Shown: positions 1-8,557 of the stretch, piece by piece | Layout of the letters: every line of letters starts with the position of its first letter | Position numbering within the stretch: the first letter of the stretch is position 1 | Assembly: GCA_017398585.1 (NCBI GenBank) | Contig: JAFQFS010000178.1 | Span: 1-35,120 of the forward strand | Direction: 5' to 3' | Length of the DNA: 35,120 nucleotides | Source of the DNA: Clostridia bacterium | GTDB taxonomy: Bacteria > Bacillota > Clostridia > Oscillospirales > CAG-272 | Notes under the pieces: model-generated | Databases searched by the model: none | The model's input: only the letters and a program-made list of their open reading frames with translations | What the model was told of the DNA's origin: nothing | Made by a program: the position numbers and the translations under genes

Positions 1-30
1 GTACATTGTTGTTCAATTTTCAATGAGCGA
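1..30 (-). promoter_or_regulatory. rRNA-operon leader box (partial, runs off left edge)
   Basis: Read on the minus strand, the first 30 bases contain TTGAAAATTGAACAACAATG. This resembles the boxA-like TTGAAAA-TGAACA element found in rRNA leaders and 16S-23S spacers of Firmicutes. It lies downstream of three tandem sigma-A promoters on the same strand, which fits an rRNA operon leader. No rRNA sequence itself is inside the window, so the operon is inferred. Confidence 0.5.
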
Positions 31-61
31 TCTTGCTCGCCGCTTTCTCAGCAGCCTGTTT

Positions 62-90
62 ATTATATCACATCCGCTCTCCTTTGTCAA
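62..90 (-). promoter_or_regulatory. Tandem promoter P3 (closest to the leader box), sigma-A type
   Basis: Minus strand: -35 TTGACA (85-90), 17-bp spacer, -10 TATAAT (62-67), followed by the leader box at 1-30. Perfect hexamers, optimal spacing and A/T-rich upstream tracts indicate a very strong stable-RNA type promoter. Confidence 0.87.
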
Positions 91-166
91 GAGGTTTTTC
101 AAAACTTTTTTAAGTTTTTTTCTTGACCGGTTCGCGTTTGCTTGGCTCTGTCTCAGCGACTCGTTT

Positions 167-195
167 ATTATATCACATCCGGTTCCCTTTGTCAA
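167..195 (-). promoter_or_regulatory. Tandem promoter P2, sigma-A type
   Basis: Minus strand: -35 TTGACA (190-195), 17-bp spacer, -10 TATAAT (167-172). A-tracts lie directly upstream. The core and upstream A-tracts are nearly identical to promoter P3 at 62-90, so the unit looks duplicated. Confidence 0.87.
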
Positions 196-281
196 GAGGT
201 TTTTTAAAACTTTTTTCAAGTTTTTTTTCGAACCGCTTGCTTTCGGACCTTCCGTGCAGCCGTCTCCTTGACAGCCCCGTT

Positions 282-310
282 ATTATATCACTCCTCCGAA
301 CACTTGTCAA
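282..310 (-). promoter_or_regulatory. Tandem promoter P1 (most upstream), sigma-A type
   Basis: On the minus strand there is a perfect -35 TTGACA (305-310), a 17-bp spacer and a perfect -10 TATAAT (282-287). The sequence upstream of the -35 is A/T-rich, like an UP element. It is the first of three similar promoters 105-115 bp apart that all point left. Confidence 0.85.
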
Positions 311-436
311 TACCTTTTTTAAATCTTTTTTATTCTTTTTTTATCCCCTTCCACAAAAAAGGACGTATCGATCCCTCCTTCCTGTACCGTCGTTCTTCCC
401 CCGACTTTCAAAAATCATTTTTTTCGCTCATGTATA

Positions 437-465
437 TTGAACTTTCCCTCATTTTATATTATAAT
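437..465 (+). promoter_or_regulatory. Promoter for the UPF0371 gene
   Basis: -35 TTGAAC (437-442), 17-bp spacer, -10 TATAAT (460-465), about 35 bp upstream of the start codon at 506. It diverges from the tandem promoters on the other strand. The interval 311-436 between them is A/T-rich and shows no gene. Confidence 0.7.
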
Positions 466-505
466 AAGACCGTGTTTTTATCTCCACAAAGAGGTGTTTT
501 GAATC

Positions 506-1990
506 ATGTATAAAGAAGGTTTCGATAATAATAAATATATCTCGCTTCAGACCGATCGCATCACGGAGCGCATCTCCCAGTTCGGCGGCAAGCTCTACCT
601 TGAATTCGGCGGCAAACTGTTCGACGACTACCATGCATCCCGTGTTCTCCCCGGATTCAAGCCCGACAGCAAGATCAACATGCTTCTGCAGCTGCGCGAC
701 AAAGCCGAAATGGTCATCGTCGTCTCCGCCGCCGCCATCGAGCAGAACAAAATGCGCGCGGATCTCGGCATCACTTACGACATGGACGCCCTCCGTCTCA
801 TCGACGCGTTCCGCGAACGCGGGCTCTATGTCGGCAGCGTCGTCATCACACAGTATACTTCCCAACCCGCTGCCGATGCGTTCATCAAACGGCTGAACAA
901 TCTCGGCATTCGCGTATTCCGCCACTACCCCATCCCAGGCTATCCCACCAACATCAAACTCATCGTCAGCGAGGACGGCTACGGGCGCAACGAATACATC
1001 GAGACATCCCGTCAGCTCGTTGTCATCACCGCTCCCGGTCCGGGCAGCGGAAAAATGGCGACCTGTCTCTCCCAGCTTTATCACGACAACAAGCGCGGCA
1101 TCAAATCCGGCTACGCGAAGTTCGAGACGTTCCCCGTCTGGAACCTGCCGCTGACACATCCCGTCAATCTCGCCTACGAAGCCGCAACCGTTGACCTCTC
1201 CGACGTCAACATGATCGACCCCTTCCACCTGGAAGCCTACGGTGTCACCACCGTCAACTACAACCGTGACGTGGAAATTTTCCCCGTCCTGCGCCGCCTG
1301 TTCGAAGGGATCTACGGCGAATGCCCGTACAAGTCCCCCACCGATATGGGCGTCAACATGGTCGGCAACTGCATCTACGACGACAAATCCGTGGAACATG
1401 CCGCAAAAATGGAGATCATCCGCCGCTACTACGACTGCATGTGCAAGAACATCAAGGGTACCGGAGACGGCGAAGACGTCTATAAGACCGAGATCATCAT
1501 GAACAAGGCGAAGATCACCGTCGAGGACCGTCCCGTCGTGCAGGCAGCCTTGGGTAAAGCCGCAGAAACGGATGCCCCCGCCGCGGCGATCGAACTTCCC
1601 GACGGCACCATCGTCACCGGCAAGACGAGCGACCTTCTCGGCGCCTGTTCCGCCGCGATCCTCAACGCCCTAAAAACTCTCGCGGGCATCGACGATAATA
1701 TTCACCTCATCTCCCCCTCCGTCCTCGAGCCGATCTGTCACCTCAAGACCGATCATCTCGGCAGCATTAACCCCCGCCTCCATGTGGACGAGATCCTGAT
1801 CGCCCTCTCCATCTGTGCGGCGACCGACCCGAATGCCCGTGCGGCCTTCGATTGCCTGCCGCAGCTCGCCGGATGCGAAGCGCATTCCAGTGTCATCATT
1901 TCGCAGATCGACCTCGATACCTTCCGACGGCTCGGCTTCACGCTGACCTGCGAACCGGTCTACGAATCCAAGAAATTATTCCACCGATAA
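506..1990 (+). CDS. UPF0371 / DUF1846 family protein
   Basis: A 494-residue soluble protein that matches the UPF0371 (DUF1846) family along its length. This family of about 500 residues is common in Firmicutes and has no settled biochemical role. Visible family landmarks are the N-terminal GGKLYLEFGGKLFDDYHASR, the nucleotide-binding-like GPGSGKMATCLSQLYH near residue 180, and the later DMGVNMVGNCI block. The start is set by AAAGAGGTG about 10 bases upstream of the ATG. It has its own promoter and is followed 27 bases later by a glycosidase-like gene on the same strand, so co-transcription is likely. No signal peptide or membrane segment is seen, so it should be cytoplasmic. Family membership is confident; function is unknown. 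Confidence 0.9.
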   Translation: MYKEGFDNNKYISLQTDRITERISQFGGKLYLEFGGKLFDDYHASRVLPGFKPDSKINMLLQLRDKAEMVIVVSAAAIEQNKMRADLGITYDMDALRLIDAFRERGLYVGSVVITQYTSQPAADAFIKRLNNLGIRVFRHYPIPGYPTNIKLIVSEDGYGRNEYIETSRQLVVITAPGPGSGKMATCLSQLYHDNKRGIKSGYAKFETFPVWNLPLTHPVNLAYEAATVDLSDVNMIDPFHLEAYGVTTVNYNRDVEIFPVLRRLFEGIYGECPYKSPTDMGVNMVGNCIYDDKSVEHAAKMEIIRRYYDCMCKNIKGTGDGEDVYKTEIIMNKAKITVEDRPVVQAALGKAAETDAPAAAIELPDGTIVTGKTSDLLGACSAAILNALKTLAGIDDNIHLISPSVLEPICHLKTDHLGSINPRLHVDEILIALSICAATDPNARAAFDCLPQLAGCEAHSSVIISQIDLDTFRRLGFTLTCEPVYESKKLFHR

Positions 1991-2017
1991 ACAAGAAAGC
2001 ATCACGAGGTGACCGCT

Positions 2018-3316
2018 ATGGCATGGACCATCACATATGACATATATAAGGAAGAAAAAGCCGCATCCGATGCTGCCGCAAAGTTCCGCGTCCTTGCGGA
2101 ATCCGCCCGCGGCGACGGAACCTTCCTGCTGAGGATCGACCCAAAACTTCCCGACGCCTTCCGTATCGACGTCACCCCGGACAACCGGACCGTATCCGTC
2201 ACGGCGCAGGACAGCATCTCCCTCCTCTACGCGGCATACGACTTCGAAAATAAATATATCCCTTTCGCCGAAAACCGCGACCTCTGGAACAATGCTGTTA
2301 TCATCGGTGACCATCTCCCCGAATGGCATTATCACACCTCACCGACGCACACGAAGCGCGGCCTGTGGACATGGGGCTACGTCATCCGTGACTACCGCGG
2401 GTACATCGACCGGATGGTCTCGCTGAAAATGAACACGCTCATCATCTGGAACGACTATCCGCCGCAGAATTCCCGCGAGCTGATCGACTACGCTCACACC
2501 TACGGCGTAAACGTCTATTTCGGCTTCGCGTGGGGCTGGGATACCCGCTTTGACAAGATCGACCCGGCACATACGGAAGAACTCACCGAAGCAGTTGTCC
2601 GCGAATACGAAGAAAAATACGCACCTCTCGGTCTCGACGGTATCTACTTCCAGTCGTTCACAGAAATCTGGGGCGACACCCTCGCGGGCGTGGTCATCGC
2701 GGACGCCGTCACGGAATTCGTCAACCGCACCGCAGGACAGATCCTCGAGAAGCATCCGGACCTCGACATCCTCTTCGGCCTGCACGCAACCTCCGTAAAA
2801 AACCGTCTCGGTTCCATCGCCAAAGTCGACCCTCGCGTCTCGATCATCTGGGAAAACAGCGGCGCGTTCCCGTATTCCTACGATCCGTTCGATATTGGGA
2901 ATTTCGACGATACCATCGTCTTCCACGATAAAACAAAAAACCTCCGCGAAACCGGCGGGTTCGGCGCAGTGCTGAAAGGACTGACCAAGCTCGACTGGCG
3001 GTATTTCGTCCACCAGAGCGGCGACTTCATTCTCGGCGAAGACGGCGCGGACGCCGTACAGAAAAACGCGGACGAACGCCGGAAGATGTGGCGTCACGTC
3101 CAGGCGTACTGGATCCGCAACGCGGACTGCGTCACTCAGATAATCCGCCGTTTCGGCCGTGACGACATGATCACATTCCTCGCGGAAGACGGTGCGATCG
3201 AAGCATATCTGCCCTATCCGCTGGCACTCGCCGCGGAAATGATGTGGAACGACACCCGTTCCACACCGGACATCCTCTCGGAGACAGCACTCCGCGCGGA
3301 CGTCGAATTCATGTAA
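2018..3316 (+). CDS. Glycosidase-like TIM-barrel protein (GH20/GH67/GH115-type organisation)
   Basis: A 432-residue protein without a signal peptide. Residues 1-80 look like the small alpha/beta domain that precedes the barrel in hexosaminidase- and alpha-glucuronidase-like enzymes, including a TVSVTAQDSISLLYAAYDFE stretch. A TIM-barrel-like region follows from about residue 108, starting KRGLWTWGYVIRDYRGYIDR, with acidic candidates in YFQSFTEIWGD. The ATG at 2018 is preferred over an in-frame GTG at 2009 because the GTG lies inside the ribosome site GAGGTG, which sits 6 bases before the ATG. It lies between UPF0371 and tyrA, with a GH127-type gene further on. Substrate cannot be read from the sequence. 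A non-catalytic or different sugar-acting role is possible. Confidence 0.6.
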   Translation: MAWTITYDIYKEEKAASDAAAKFRVLAESARGDGTFLLRIDPKLPDAFRIDVTPDNRTVSVTAQDSISLLYAAYDFENKYIPFAENRDLWNNAVIIGDHLPEWHYHTSPTHTKRGLWTWGYVIRDYRGYIDRMVSLKMNTLIIWNDYPPQNSRELIDYAHTYGVNVYFGFAWGWDTRFDKIDPAHTEELTEAVVREYEEKYAPLGLDGIYFQSFTEIWGDTLAGVVIADAVTEFVNRTAGQILEKHPDLDILFGLHATSVKNRLGSIAKVDPRVSIIWENSGAFPYSYDPFDIGNFDDTIVFHDKTKNLRETGGFGAVLKGLTKLDWRYFVHQSGDFILGEDGADAVQKNADERRKMWRHVQAYWIRNADCVTQIIRRFGRDDMITFLAEDGAIEAYLPYPLALAAEMMWNDTRSTPDILSETALRADVEFM

Positions 3317-3350
3317 TCACTCCCCCAGTATTCATCCAAGGAGCACCCCA

Positions 3351-4199
3351 ATGAAAATAGGCATCTGCGGCCTCGGTCTCATCGGCGGATCGATGGCCAA
3401 GGCATACAAAAAGGAAAACCATACCGTATACGGATTCGATGCCAACGCCGCAACCCTTGAACACGCAAAAATCAAAGGCGTTATCGACGGTCTTCTGACC
3501 GATGAGACCCTCGTGGAATGCGACGCGGTCTTCGTCGCGCTGTATCCGGAAGCATCCATAGAATATATGAAGAAAATCGCACCGGTCCTCGCTCCCGACA
3601 CGTTTGTGATGGACCTCTGCGGTACCAAACGTACCGTCTGCGAAGCGGGCTTCGCCCTTGCGGAACAGTACGGCTTCACCTACATCGGCGGACACCCGAT
3701 GGCGGGTACGCACTTCTCGGGCCTCAAATACGCAGACGAAAACCTCTTCACCGGCGCGCCGCTGGTCATCGTCGTCCCGAAGGGACGCGAAGAGGACGTC
3801 GAACTGTTCGGACGGATCAAGAACGTCATGGCGCCCGCACATTTCGGCAAATTCTCCCTCGCCACAGCGGAGGATCACGACCGGATCATCGCGTTCACGT
3901 CCCAGCTCGCGCACGTCGTTTCGAATGCGTACGTAAAAAGCCCGAGTGCAAAGCTGCACAAAGGATTCTCCGCAGGCAGCTACCGTGACCTGACCCGCGT
4001 CGCATGGCTGAACGAAACCATGTGGACGGAACTTTTCCTCCAGAACGGCGACTACCTCGCCGACGAAATCGACACCATCATCGAAAGTCTCGCAGAATAC
4101 CGCGACGCCATCCGTGCAGGAGACGAAACCCGACTCCGGGAGATTCTCCGCGACGGCCGTCTCGCAAAAGAAGAAATCGACGGGCATATCAATGATTGA
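3351..4199 (+). CDS. tyrA: Prephenate dehydrogenase
   Basis: A 282-residue NAD(P)-dependent dehydrogenase of the TyrA family. In tyrosine biosynthesis it oxidatively decarboxylates prephenate to 4-hydroxyphenylpyruvate. The Rossmann motif GLGLIGGS is at residues 7-14. GGHPMAG carries a conserved family His, and HDRIIAFTSQLAH and GSYRDLTRVA are the family's substrate-binding segments. Length is that of the stand-alone enzyme, with no chorismate mutase or ACT domain. AAGGAG (3338-3343) lies 7 bases before the ATG. It sits 34 bases after a glycosidase-like gene, with no other aromatic-pathway gene in the window. Arogenate specificity cannot be excluded. Confidence 0.88.
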   Translation: MKIGICGLGLIGGSMAKAYKKENHTVYGFDANAATLEHAKIKGVIDGLLTDETLVECDAVFVALYPEASIEYMKKIAPVLAPDTFVMDLCGTKRTVCEAGFALAEQYGFTYIGGHPMAGTHFSGLKYADENLFTGAPLVIVVPKGREEDVELFGRIKNVMAPAHFGKFSLATAEDHDRIIAFTSQLAHVVSNAYVKSPSAKLHKGFSAGSYRDLTRVAWLNETMWTELFLQNGDYLADEIDTIIESLAEYRDAIRAGDETRLREILRDGRLAKEEIDGHIND

Positions 4200-4206
4200 T
4201 GTTTTT

Positions 4207-4284
4207 CGTGGAAAACTTTTTCAAGAAAAAGTTTTCCACGACTTGCAAAGCAAGTCGGAGCCGAACACCCTTTCAAAAAGCTTC
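4207..4284 (+). repeat. Dispersed stem-loop repeat, copy R1
   Basis: Begins 8 bases after the tyrA stop codon. It has a perfect 16-bp stem (4207-4222 with 4225-4240) and a 2-base loop. A second hairpin, ACTTGC-AAA-GCAAGT (4241-4255), follows at once, then the family tail ACCCTTTCAAAAAGCTTC. It has the same order and orientation as the other copies relative to the upstream gene. It may also end tyrA transcription. Confidence 0.85.
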
Positions 4285-4384
4285 AATCTGTTATAGATGA
4301 CAAAGGTGGGTGCGGATTTGGAAATACCGTACCGAATCTGCAGCTGATAAAATATAACATTCGAATGTTCGACAGGAGGTTTTT

Positions 4385-6151
4385 ATGTACAACAAGACCG
4401 ACGTACGGTTTGCGGACGGCATCTGTTATTCGTATAACGATGCACTTTCCGCCGAGCTGGACAAGCTGACCCGTGTACAGCTTTACGACACCCGCGCATG
4501 GCAGAAATTCGTGAAGCTGTTCAAGAATCCCGGTGTGGACGACCATGACCGCGGCTGGCGCGGCGAGTACTGGGGCAAGATGATGCGCGGCGCGTGCTTC
4601 ACCTGCTCCGTTACAGGAGACGAAGCGCTCTATCGTGTCATCGAAGACACCTGCCGCGACATGCTGACCGCACAGGATGACCTCGGACGTTTCTCGACCT
4701 ACTCCGTCGAAAAGGAATTCGACGGCTGGGACGTCTGGTCGAGAAAGTACATCATGCTCGGGTATCTCTACTTCCTCGAAATCTGCAGAGACAAACAGCT
4801 CGCCGACGAAATTCTCGCCGCCGTCTGCCGTCATGCAGACTATATGATCGACAAATTCGGTTACGCTGAGGAAGGCAAGCTCGTTCTCCCCGCACGTACG
4901 AATTTCTGGGACGGACTGAACAACTGCTCCATCATGGAACCGTTCGTGTTCCTCTATACTCTTACCGACGAACCGCGCTATCTTGAGTTCGCGGAATACA
5001 TCCGCTCCTTCGGCGGCACGCTGAAAGCAAACCTGTTCGATCTCGCCTACGAAAACAAGCTCCCCGTCTACAGGTATCACGTCACCAAGGCGTACGAAAT
5101 GATCTCGTGTTTCGAAGGTCTGGCGGAATACTCGAAGATCATGAACAGCGAACGCGACCGTCAGACCGTCATCAATTTCGCGGACAACGTCCTTGAAAAC
5201 GAAAGCACCATCCTCGGCTGTCTCGGCTGCCAGTACGAATCTTTCGACCACGCCGCCGCCGAACAGTTCAACGAAGCACACACCGGCATCATGCAGGAAA
5301 CCTGTGTCACCGTCACGTGGATGAAGTTCATGTGGCAGCTCTACCGCATGACGGGTGACCCGAAATACATGGACGAATTCGAAATCTCCATGTACAACGC
5401 CATGTCCGCATCCCTCCGCCGCCACATCGATCCCACTGCAAACGATGGCATCGCGCTCCCAATCCACAGCTACAACCCGCTCCGCCATGCGCCCCGCTTC
5501 AAGGAAGTCGGCGGCTACAAGAACCTCGACGATAAATCGTGGTACGGCTGCTGCGTCTGCATCTCCTCCGCAGGCTTTGCACTCGAAGCGACCGCATCGG
5601 CAGCATACGACGCCTCCGGCAACCTGTACCTCAACCTCTACCGGAACGGCACCGTCTCCGCCGACGGCATCGAACTGGAAATCACCACCGGCTACCCGTA
5701 CGCCATGGACAGCACGATCCGCATCAAAGTTACAAAATGTACGGGCGAACGCACCGTATACCTCCGGATTCCGAAATGGGACAAGGCAAACACCCCCGGC
5801 TACGCGGCTTATACCGTCACCGAAGGTACCGAGATCAACTACGCACCGGATATGACACCCTACGCGATCCATCCGTCCGACTGCGTTGCCGACACGACGG
5901 TCGATCACTACATCGCCGTCCGCCGCGGTCCGCTGACTTACGCACTCGACGAAACGCTCGACGCCGAGCCGGTCCTCCCGCTGACGGACGAAGCGATCCG
6001 GAACGCCGTATACACGACTTCCGCTAACGTCGAATGCCGCTGCGCCCTCACGCTTACGACCGCCGACGGCACCCCCGTCACTCTCGTGGACTACGCAAGT
6101 GCCGGACAGGACCCCGATCACAACGTCTGCGCGTGGATCAAAACAAAATAA
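4385..6151 (+). CDS. GH127-type glycoside hydrolase (DUF1680; beta-L-arabinofuranosidase family)
   Basis: A 588-residue protein of the GH127/DUF1680 group, retaining glycosidases that use a zinc-bound cysteine nucleophile. The expected zinc/catalytic set is visible: Glu305-x-Cys307 in MQETCVTVTW and the pair Cys389-Cys390 in WYGCCVC. These match the ExC...CC pattern of characterised beta-L-arabinofuranosidases. Glu293 is a candidate acid/base. The N-terminal two thirds look like an (alpha/alpha) barrel and the C-terminal part is beta-rich. AGGAGG (4374-4379) precedes the ATG. There is no signal peptide, so it probably cleaves imported oligosaccharides in the cytoplasm. Arabinofuranose is the family's best-known substrate, but related families act on other sugars. 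Confidence 0.85.
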   Translation: MYNKTDVRFADGICYSYNDALSAELDKLTRVQLYDTRAWQKFVKLFKNPGVDDHDRGWRGEYWGKMMRGACFTCSVTGDEALYRVIEDTCRDMLTAQDDLGRFSTYSVEKEFDGWDVWSRKYIMLGYLYFLEICRDKQLADEILAAVCRHADYMIDKFGYAEEGKLVLPARTNFWDGLNNCSIMEPFVFLYTLTDEPRYLEFAEYIRSFGGTLKANLFDLAYENKLPVYRYHVTKAYEMISCFEGLAEYSKIMNSERDRQTVINFADNVLENESTILGCLGCQYESFDHAAAEQFNEAHTGIMQETCVTVTWMKFMWQLYRMTGDPKYMDEFEISMYNAMSASLRRHIDPTANDGIALPIHSYNPLRHAPRFKEVGGYKNLDDKSWYGCCVCISSAGFALEATASAAYDASGNLYLNLYRNGTVSADGIELEITTGYPYAMDSTIRIKVTKCTGERTVYLRIPKWDKANTPGYAAYTVTEGTEINYAPDMTPYAIHPSDCVADTTVDHYIAVRRGPLTYALDETLDAEPVLPLTDEAIRNAVYTTSANVECRCALTLTTADGTPVTLVDYASAGQDPDHNVCAWIKTK

Positions 6152-6157
6152 AAAAAC

Positions 6158-6188
6158 AAAAGGCAGAACCTTCACGGTTCTGCCTTTT
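6158..6188. terminator. Bidirectional terminator between convergent genes
   Basis: Perfect inverted repeat AAAAGGCAGAACC-TTCAC-GGTTCTGCCTTTT. It has T-runs on both strands and lies between the convergent GH127-type gene and the membrane protein gene. Confidence 0.9.
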
Positions 6189-6191
6189 CGA

Positions 6192-6707
6192 TTATTTCGG
6201 CAGTTTGAAAATCTTCCGTAATTTAATCATATAAACAGAAATGCACATCGTCAGCACGATGTCGTACAGAATGAAGAACGCCGTTCCGAGAATAAACGTC
6301 GGCATGGCAAACGGGAAGAAATCCGCCGTCGTGAACACCAGCCGCACCAGAACGAGACAGAGCATCAGCATGGAATCCAGACAGGAAATCTTCAGCAGCC
6401 ACGCGTACATCGCGGGCAGCCGTTCAAAATACATCTTCAGAATCGGGTACAGCGCCGCAAACATCATGTATTCGAGCGCGTACAGCTTCGAAGGCAGCAG
6501 AAGAAGCGCCAGTACCGACGTCACCGCCGCATAGATCCATGTCACTTTCACACCGCATTCCACCATCACCAGCATGGTCATCAGCGAACACAGCACCAGA
6601 ACAGACAGGTCAAACGCCGTCAGCCCGAGCAGATACAGCAAAGCGATGCAGAGCGCTGCCATCACACCGCCGAGAGCGAGTTTTTTGGTCAGATTCTTAT
6701 TTGTCAT
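6192..6707 (-). CDS. Small polytopic membrane protein
   Basis: A 171-residue, very hydrophobic protein with about five or six membrane segments and short charged ends (MTNKNLTKK at the N-terminus, KLRKIFKLPK at the C-terminus). The overall pattern loosely recalls substrate-binding components of ECF transporters, but no diagnostic motif was recognised. GGAG lies about 9 bases before the ATG. It is the last gene of a likely three-gene minus-strand unit after the DUF5685 and J-domain genes, 40 bases downstream of the latter. Function unknown. Confidence 0.75.
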   Translation of the reverse strand: MTNKNLTKKLALGGVMAALCIALLYLLGLTAFDLSVLVLCSLMTMLVMVECGVKVTWIYAAVTSVLALLLLPSKLYALEYMMFAALYPILKMYFERLPAMYAWLLKISCLDSMLMLCLVLVRLVFTTADFFPFAMPTFILGTAFFILYDIVLTMCISVYMIKLRKIFKLPK

Positions 6708-6747
6708 AACAGTAACTCCGTCATTCCTCCCAAATTATGCGGTCCTG

Positions 6748-7356
6748 TCAGCAGCAGCTGATCAGGTCACCGCCGCAGCATTCGCAGCAGCCATCGCAGC
6801 AGATGAGGGTCGAGCAGGTCCCGCAGAGATCGCAGTTGCCCACATTGGTCGCAGTACGGTATTCGTCCCCGAAGCCGGACGCGCGCATTTTCAGGCGGTT
6901 CTTGGCTTCGCGGTATTCCAGATTGTTCGGATCGAGATAGCACGCGATTTCAATGCAGCGGAGCGCATCGTAATAATACCCGCGCTGGGTCAGGAGACAT
7001 CCCTTGAGGTAGTTCCATTCCGCACCGCGGTCACCCGACGGCGTCGAATCGATGATCAGTTCCGCGTCGGAGTAAAGTCCCTGCGAAATCAGACGTCGCA
7101 CTTCGTAGAATGACGTCGTCCCGGAGGAAGTGTAGGAGGTCCCGTGCGACGTTCCGCCTTTTCCGGCACGTTCCTTCTGAATGTTGTCGTAGGCCTCGTT
7201 GATCTCCTTCATTACCGCTTCCGCCGAGGCCGCCGCTTCCGGCTTTCCGGCAAAATTGTCCGGGTGATACTGACGCGCAAGATTACGGTATGCCTTCTTG
7301 ATTTCCTCGTCCGTGGCGCTGCGCGATACCCCAAGCACCTGATATGGGTCTCTCAT
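6748..7356 (-). CDS. J-domain protein with TPR-like middle and Cys-rich tail
   Basis: A 202-residue protein. Residues 1-65 form a J domain with the HPD motif at 31-33 (QYHPDNF), the site that stimulates Hsp70/DnaK ATPase. Residues about 85-150 are helical and TPR-like ([20 protein letters not shown]). The last 30 residues hold 11 cysteines, several as CC pairs. No Gly/Phe-rich region or standard DnaJ zinc finger is present, so this is a specialised co-chaperone. AAAGGA lies about 10 bases before the ATG. The upstream neighbour is a DUF5685 gene, a pairing known in Clostridia. The client is unknown; involvement in metal or cysteine chemistry is only suggested by the tail. Confidence 0.88.
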   Translation of the reverse strand: MRDPYQVLGVSRSATDEEIKKAYRNLARQYHPDNFAGKPEAAASAEAVMKEINEAYDNIQKERAGKGGTSHGTSYTSSGTTSFYEVRRLISQGLYSDAELIIDSTPSGDRGAEWNYLKGCLLTQRGYYYDALRCIEIACYLDPNNLEYREAKNRLKMRASGFGDEYRTATNVGNCDLCGTCSTLICCDGCCECCGGDLISCC

Positions 7357-7394
7357 CTATATAAATTCCTTTCAAGGAGCATTTCTGTCGATCG

Positions 7395-8306
7395 TTATTC
7401 CGTCATTGTCATCGCGGACAGGCCGCCGTCTTCCGGCTCTTTCCCGTACAGCACCCGCCGCATGGACGCCGGAAGCCCGAGATACACGAGATTCCGTACA
7501 ATCGGCGTCAGCGGATGTGCCGCGTTCAGCCGGTCTGCTGCACGTCCGAGTCCTTCAAGGTCGAGTGGAAGCGAAACTTCCAGCGACCCTCTCACAAGAT
7601 CGGTCATCGTACCGTCTTCCGTCACCGCAAGGTCACCCCATCCGGCCGCCAGCGGATTGTACCGTCCCGCCCGGATGTCCCCCACAAGGTCGTCCGCCGC
7701 ATCGCATACGTACACGAACCGCCCGATGTGCCGCCCGATGGTACACGCCGTCTCTGCGGATTCTCCGTCCAGTCCCAGCGTAAACACATACGCCAGGACA
7801 TCGCCGAACACCGCCGCCGTCTCGTCCACGGACGGACAGCCCGCTTTTTCGAGTTCCGACAGCCGCGCCATCCGCGAAAGAATCTCTCCGGGCGCTTCTT
7901 CCGGCAAAATACGCACACCGCGCATCTGCATTCCGCGGAGCGGAAGTTCCGCAAGCACCGCACGCCCCTTCTTTGCCCCGTGTTCGTCCGCAAAATCATC
8001 GCGGTTCTTGAGATACGCCAGTACCGCCGACATCGCCGCCGCATAATCGAGCACGCCGTTTTCCCGCACGTACGTCCGCTTCTTCAGCGGATGCGCGGCA
8101 CAGCGGAACTGCTCAAATTCCGGTACGGTTCCCTCGAGGATCATCCGCACCATCGCCAGCAGCGTAAAATCGTAGGACAGCGTCATGCGGGAAGCCTGTC
8201 CCGTCACCCGTCCCATCGCACGGCAGAGTCCGCAGTACACCGCGCGGTACATTTCATATTCCATCACTTTAAGCTGCGGCACCAGTGGTCTGACATATCC
8301 GAACAT
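7395..8306 (-). CDS. DUF5685 family protein
   Basis: A 303-residue protein that starts with the family's characteristic MFGYVRP. It continues with a CxxC (Cys25, Cys28 in AVYCGLCRAM) and SYDFTLLAMV. A later RCAAHPLKKR supplies a third cysteine, and DAADDLVGDIRAGRYNPL occurs near residue 205. The acidic DDLxxD-like element recalls isoprenoid synthase motifs, but homology was not established. It is the first gene of the minus-strand unit and is followed 38 bases on by the J-domain gene. The ribosome site is weak. Function is unknown; the repeated pairing with a J-domain partner suggests a shared process. Confidence 0.82.
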   Translation of the reverse strand: MFGYVRPLVPQLKVMEYEMYRAVYCGLCRAMGRVTGQASRMTLSYDFTLLAMVRMILEGTVPEFEQFRCAAHPLKKRTYVRENGVLDYAAAMSAVLAYLKNRDDFADEHGAKKGRAVLAELPLRGMQMRGVRILPEEAPGEILSRMARLSELEKAGCPSVDETAAVFGDVLAYVFTLGLDGESAETACTIGRHIGRFVYVCDAADDLVGDIRAGRYNPLAAGWGDLAVTEDGTMTDLVRGSLEVSLPLDLEGLGRAADRLNAAHPLTPIVRNLVYLGLPASMRRVLYGKEPEDGGLSAMTMTE

Positions 8307-8453
8307 TCTGATCTGACTGCTTCTCTGATAACATGGTTTGAATAGTCTTATGGTATATCAAACCGCACGTTTTTACAATAGATTATTTGTAAATATTATT
8401 ATAATACTTTTCCCGGACACCGTTTCTTAACCCACTGAAATTCCGTACATCCC

Positions 8454-8482
8454 TTGACATCTTCTTCTTTTTGTGGCATAAT
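8454..8482 (+). promoter_or_regulatory. Strong promoter of the carbohydrate-binding surface protein
   Basis: -35 TTGACA (8454-8459), 17-bp spacer, -10 CATAAT (8477-8482), about 75 bases before the start codon. It lies in the divergent gap 8307-8557, which otherwise shows A/T-rich sequence and no gene. Confidence 0.8.
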
Positions 8483-8557
8483 TGTAATTGTAAAATTATC
8501 TCTTCTGCGGATCCGTCCGCAGAGAAGCCTTTTCACAATTTTCATATGGAGGAAGCC

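Noticed and set aside
2009-2017. GTG start for the glycosidase-like gene
   Set aside because: The GTG is part of the ribosome site GAGGTG; the ATG at 2018 is correctly spaced from it.
4283-6175. A 630-codon open frame antisense to the GH127-type gene
   Set aside because: It is an effect of GC-rich third positions. The antisense product has no motif, while the plus strand has clear family residues.
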